Source of the DNA: Paenibacillus nanensis
GTDB lineage: Bacteria > Bacillota > Bacilli > Paenibacillales > Paenibacillaceae
NCBI RefSeq assembly: GCF_003583765.1
Contig: NZ_QXQA01000015.1
Location: 62,001 to 126,000, forward strand
Reading direction: 5' to 3'
DNA: 64,000 nt
Shown here: piece by piece, positions 61,111 to 64,000 of the stretch
Position numbering within the stretch: position 1 is the stretch's first letter
Layout: the number at the start of each line of letters is the position of its first letter
Notes under the pieces: model-generated
Told to the model about the DNA's origin: nothing
Database searches by the model: none
Seen by the model: only the letters and a program-made list of their open reading frames with translations
Made by a program: the position numbers and the translations under genes

Positions 61111-61818
61111 TTATCGATTATGTTGCAAAAACGGCCGAAGCGCATCAGCCCATCGGCGATATCCGCGCTCCGTTAAGTGGCAGAAATCGGGAGCGGTTTC
61201 GACGGATAACGATCCGTCCGGCTCCAGCAGCTGCGGACCTAAATCGATGAAAGCATAGCGGCGTTCCTTGGCGATTTCAGCATAGTGCGAATTGATTTCC
61301 GCAATAACGGCTCGGCGCGGATGGTTTGGGTATTGTTCCCTCGGGAGCACGGCCATCACGACGATTTGGGCCCCAGGGGCCAGAGCTTCAACCTTGTCGC
61401 AGATCGCGCGCAGCCCTTCCGCGATTTCTTGCGGCTGATTCGCCCGGGCGTTCTCGGTTTCGCTTGTATTGTTGGTTCCGATCAAAATGATTACAGTACG
61501 GGGAGACAAGCCGTTCAGCTCGCCATGGTCAAGGCGCCAAAGCACGTTTTGCGTCCGGTCCCAGCCAAATCCTAAATTCAGGACGCGATATGGAGCAAAA
61601 ACGGCGTTCCACGCATCTGGAGCGCCTTGAATCCCTGGGGTGTGCGGATCCCCTCCCCAGAAGTGGGTGATGGAATCGCCGATTAATACGATCTCCGGAT
61701 TAACGGATTCCTGAATCCGCAGCACATGCTCATGCCGCTCCCACCAGTCATAACAATCCTCCTCCAGCTTAGGGACTGGAATAACGGCCGTATTCCTTGT
61801 TTCATTTTTGTCATTCAC
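61111..61818 (-). CDS. SGNH/GDSL hydrolase
   Basis: 235 residues, no signal peptide. Blocks: IVLIGDSITHFWGG (Ser), LNLGFGWDRTQNVLW (Gly), ILIGTNNTSE (Asn) and APDFCHLTERGY (Asp/His pair). It looks like the platelet-activating-factor acetylhydrolase IB-type esterases. Start GTG 61818 follows GGAGGG at eight bases; the 61842 frame is longer without a site. Substrate unknown. Confidence 0.88.
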   Translation of the reverse strand: MNDKNETRNTAVIPVPKLEEDCYDWWERHEHVLRIQESVNPEIVLIGDSITHFWGGDPHTPGIQGAPDAWNAVFAPYRVLNLGFGWDRTQNVLWRLDHGELNGLSPRTVIILIGTNNTSETENARANQPQEIAEGLRAICDKVEALAPGAQIVVMAVLPREQYPNHPRRAVIAEINSHYAEIAKERRYAFIDLGPQLLEPDGSLSVETAPDFCHLTERGYRRWADALRPFLQHNR

Positions 61819-61898
61819 AGCGGATACCCTCCGAGCAATCATAGACTCTTCACATCAAATGGATTACGAACATCTTACTTGCGCAATTTGTACAACGT

Positions 61899-61932
61899 CA
61901 AGAACCGTCCTGCACACGCAGGACGGTTCTTG
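61899..61932. other. Perfect 15-base hairpin without T-run
   Basis: CAAGAACCGTCCTGC and its exact complement (61899-61913, 61918-61932) around ACAC. It lies between the PspA-like gene and the SGNH hydrolase gene. No T-run on either strand. It may be a terminator variant, an RNA-protection element or a binding site. Confidence 0.55.
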
Positions 61933-61969
61933 CTTAAGTATACGGATCAGGCCTTATGTTTTTGCTTTA

Positions 61970-62635
61970 TCAGCCCGCCTGCTTCCCGCTCCTAGCAGCT
62001 TTCAACCGCTCCAGCTCGGTCCGTATCTCCTCTTGATGATCCAGCTGTTCCATAGGAACACCAGCCGGATACGGCAGCAATTGCCGTACTGACGCCCCGG
62101 CTTCCAGCCTCCGCACCTTCTCCTCCAGCCGATCGAATCCACGTATCGCTTGTTCGGTCCGATAAGCCGGATAAGCGGCTGCGCTTTCGATTGCCTGTGC
62201 GGCCTTTGCTCTAAGCGTAAGAAAATGCAGTCGATTGTGCAGGTCAAGGTGCAGCTCCTTCAAGCGGACAATCTCGTCCTTCAGCGCTGCCAGCTGGCTG
62301 CGGATCGCGGCAAGTCTTTGCTCATAGCTCTGGAGCAGCTTCTCGTGCTGAAGCTTGTCCGCTATCGCCATTTCCGCAATACGCTCCTCTTCGCGGTCCA
62401 CCGCCAATTCGGCTTGCCGCATCCGCTTCGCGGCGATCTGCGCCGTCTGTTCGATCAGCACAAGATATTCCTGTTCAGCAGCCAGCTGACCGGCGTAGAC
62501 CCTGCTTATTTTTTCGATTTGCTCTTCGATTTGGCGCAGGTACAGCTTCGCCATGCTCTCCGGATCTTCGCATCTATCCAGTAAGGAATGAATGTCTGCC
62601 GCCACTATTTCTTTTACTCGTTTGATTATTCCCAT
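61970..62635 (-). CDS. pspA: PspA/IM30-family protein
   Basis: 221 residues, helical coiled coil beginning MGIIKRVKEIVAADIHSLLD, typical of PspA/IM30/LiaH. These proteins bind stressed membrane from the inside and oligomerise. It is a shorter form. It is 27 bases downstream of a small membrane protein, probably its partner, on the same strand. Confidence 0.88.
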   Translation of the reverse strand: MGIIKRVKEIVAADIHSLLDRCEDPESMAKLYLRQIEEQIEKISRVYAGQLAAEQEYLVLIEQTAQIAAKRMRQAELAVDREEERIAEMAIADKLQHEKLLQSYEQRLAAIRSQLAALKDEIVRLKELHLDLHNRLHFLTLRAKAAQAIESAAAYPAYRTEQAIRGFDRLEEKVRRLEAGASVRQLLPYPAGVPMEQLDHQEEIRTELERLKAARSGKQAG

Positions 62636-62662
62636 CGCGTTGTCCTCCTTAGCAGGATTGAT

Positions 62663-63145
62663 TTATTTAATCGCATTGCGTTCCCATTCATCTAGAAAGC
62701 TGCCTCTGTCGACCGGCGCATTCCTAACATGGGCGTAATAGGTGCCGTCAAAAGATGGATCGCGCTTGCTCTTCGATTGGATGATAAGCAAAAGGGCCAT
62801 TAAAAGAACGCCCCATACCGGGGACAAAAGGCTCATGAGCGCGAAGCCCGCCGCAACCGCACATACGAAGCGGAGAATGCCCCTTGCTTTCGACCACAGC
62901 CAGATTGCCGCAGTCAGCGCGGCCGCCTTCATTACGGCCAATACCGGCGCCAGCCAGACTGCAGCGGAATGATGCTGGGCAACTTGACGAATGAAAAGTC
63001 CGCCATGCCCTCCGCGGACCGGTCCATGCTGAATATAGATATAGTTGGTATGGCCCGTCACCGCCATCGCTTTGACGAGCACAAGAATGAGCGCGGCTCC
63101 GGCAACACCGGCAGCCGTGAGCCAAATGGTACGATTCCTTTTCAT
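62663..63145 (-). CDS. Small membrane protein, partner of PspA
   Basis: 160 residues with an N-terminal helix (about 9-29) and two or three more hydrophobic segments at about 60-120. A Gly/His-rich loop HGPVRGGHGG follows the first helix. No family recognised. ATG 63145 follows AAGGAGG at about seven bases. First gene of the operon with pspA; a role as membrane anchor or sensor is inferred from position. Confidence 0.72.
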   Translation of the reverse strand: MKRNRTIWLTAAGVAGAALILVLVKAMAVTGHTNYIYIQHGPVRGGHGGLFIRQVAQHHSAAVWLAPVLAVMKAAALTAAIWLWSKARGILRFVCAVAAGFALMSLLSPVWGVLLMALLLIIQSKSKRDPSFDGTYYAHVRNAPVDRGSFLDEWERNAIK

Positions 63146-63330
63146 GCTGCCACCTCCTTCCGACTTGTTTTATCGTACAAGCCCATCTTAAAAAACGAAT
63201 CTGAAAGGAAAATGAACTGGAGCTTAGCAGGAAATGAAAGCAAGCTAAAAAAAAGCTGAACATTTTAATCGGCGGCGTTTTTATGCTAGCATACTTGTAC
63301 ACCATCATTTGTTATCAAGGGGGAGTAAGG

Positions 63331-63819
63331 ATGATCGACGAAAAGGATTTAAAGTATTTGCGACGCTGTGTCGAGCTTGCAGAGGCGGCTCTTGACGCCG
63401 GCGACGAGCCGTTTGGCTCGATATTGGTATCGGAAGACGGAGAAGTGCTTATGGAGGACCACAATCACGTAGCAGGCGGCGACCATACGCAGCATCCGGA
63501 ATTTGCGATTGCGCGTTGGGCTGCGCAGAATATGCCGTTGGCCGAGCGGCAGCGCGCGACAGTCTATACCTCGGGAGAGCATTGTCCGATGTGCGCGGCG
63601 GCCCATGGCTGGGCCGGGTTGGGGCGGATTGTCTATGCCAGCTCCTCCGCACAATTAACGGAATGGCTGAGGGAGCTGGGAGTGGCGGAATCGCGCGTTC
63701 GACCGCTTGCGATTCAAGAAGTCATTCGCGATACGGTCATTGACGGCCCCGTACCTGAGCTGGCCGAGCAAGTCCGCGAGCTGCACCGCAAACTTCATCG
63801 GTCAAGACAGCAGTCATAA
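63331..63819 (+). CDS. Nucleoside/CMP-type deaminase
   Basis: 162 residues of the cytidine deaminase-like zinc enzymes. Zinc and catalytic residues: HPEFA (His and Glu) and GEHCPMCAAA (two Cys). The guanine/nucleoside deaminase subgroup is likely (AALDAGDEPFGSILV; HNHVAGGDHTQHPEF). ATG 63331 follows AAGGGGGAG; the frame to 63283 has no site. Confidence 0.88.
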   Translation: MIDEKDLKYLRRCVELAEAALDAGDEPFGSILVSEDGEVLMEDHNHVAGGDHTQHPEFAIARWAAQNMPLAERQRATVYTSGEHCPMCAAAHGWAGLGRIVYASSSAQLTEWLRELGVAESRVRPLAIQEVIRDTVIDGPVPELAEQVRELHRKLHRSRQQS

Positions 63820-63824
63820 ATCCA

Positions 63825-63856
63825 ACGAAAAAAGCCGCGGAAAGCGGCTATTTTTC
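63825..63856. terminator. Bidirectional terminator
   Basis: AGCCGC and GCGGCT (63833-63838, 63844-63849) with A-run left and ATTTTT right, between the converging deaminase and tag genes. Confidence 0.75.
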
Positions 63857-63857
63857 G

Positions 63858-64000
63858 TTATGACTCGGCGGGCTGACGAATTCCCGCAAAATCGCAATCC
63901 AGCGTATGATCCTGCACCATGCCGCAGGCTTGCATCAGGGCGTAACATATGGTCGTCCCAACGAAAGTAAAACCGCGTTTCTTCAAGTCCTTGCTCATCG
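63858..64000 (-). CDS. tag: DNA-3-methyladenine glycosylase I (C-terminal part)
   Basis: The last 46 codons of a gene that begins beyond the right edge; TAA at 63858-63860. The sequence reads MSKDLKKRGFTFVGTTICYA and continues to MQACGMVQDHTLDC, matching the C-terminus of Tag, including the zinc-ligand His and Cys (HTLDC). Tag removes 3-methyladenine from alkylated DNA. Converges on the deaminase gene. Confidence 0.9.
   Translation of the reverse strand, partial: MSKDLKKRGFTFVGTTICYALMQACGMVQDHTLDCDFAGIRQPAES

Noticed and set aside
1..64000. Mobile elements, prophage or tRNA-linked islands
   Set aside because: I found no transposase, integrase, phage structural gene, tRNA or long direct repeats.

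Overview
The window looks like chromosomal DNA of a spore-former in the Paenibacillaceae, probably Paenibacillus or a close relative. Clues are S-layer-homology (SLH) proteins, YesM/YesN-type two-component genes with an LplA-like sugar-binding lipoprotein, a very large modular exported protein ending in a FIMAH domain, many AraC regulators, strong AAAGGAGG ribosome-binding sites, frequent TTG/GTG starts, and B. subtilis-like yoaS/yozG/yoaT genes. This is inferred from gene content; there is no rRNA. I see no tRNA, CRISPR array, insertion sequence, prophage or plasmid gene. Most genes are on the minus strand.

Layout. 1-7.7 kb: a possible partial gene at the left edge, a small membrane protein, two exported surface proteins, an Lrp regulator divergent from an Old Yellow Enzyme, and a VWA lipoprotein. 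7.8-15.9 kb: an acetyltransferase-FAD oxidoreductase fusion, a second acetyltransferase, an XRE/DUF2975 pair, an ECF sigma factor with its DUF4179 partner, a LysE exporter, a second DUF2975 gene with a YoaT-like gene, and a DUF695-RraB protein. 15.9-25 kb: an SLH-anchored serine hydrolase, a 56-residue gene, a TPR protein, a sugar isomerase-like protein, a DUF5667 protein, an APH-like kinase, a TagA-like glycosyltransferase and a GH43 glycosidase. 25-32.6 kb: a FusB-type EF-G-binding protein behind a structured leader, AraC divergent from an Fsr-type exporter, a Nudix-methyltransferase pair, an FHA/winged-helix regulator with a Cys-to-Asp MurA paralogue, and a DUF4358 lipoprotein. 32.6-41.7 kb: a chemoreceptor, MATE exporter divergent from AraC, a phosphatase, peroxiredoxin divergent from TetR, DedA, and PadR with a membrane partner. 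41.8-56.5 kb: a carbohydrate block with an acetylesterase-like hydrolase, a HAD phosphatase, a binding lipoprotein-response regulator-sensor kinase operon, AraC and the 2333-residue protein. 56.5-64 kb: mqo, an ArsR regulator with a four-domain CoA-disulfide-reductase/rhodanese/TusA/DsrE protein, an SGNH hydrolase, PspA with a membrane partner, a deaminase and the end of tag.

How the parts fit. Several regulators sit next to a palindrome overlapping a recognisable promoter: the XRE protein (two copies, one at each DUF2975 operon), TetR, PadR and ArsR. A sequence matching the CcpA cre consensus precedes the giant exported protein. Drug and stress defence recurs: FusB-like protein, MurA with Asp at the fosfomycin-target position, Fsr and MATE exporters, peroxiredoxin, the sulfur-handling fusion and PspA. 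The most unusual items are the paired DUF2975 operons with a shared operator, the FHA regulator-MurA(Asp) pair, the FusB leader with a short ORF and alternative hairpins, the apparent ATT start of the acetyltransferase-oxidase fusion, and the 2333-residue protein whose N-terminal module I cannot assign.
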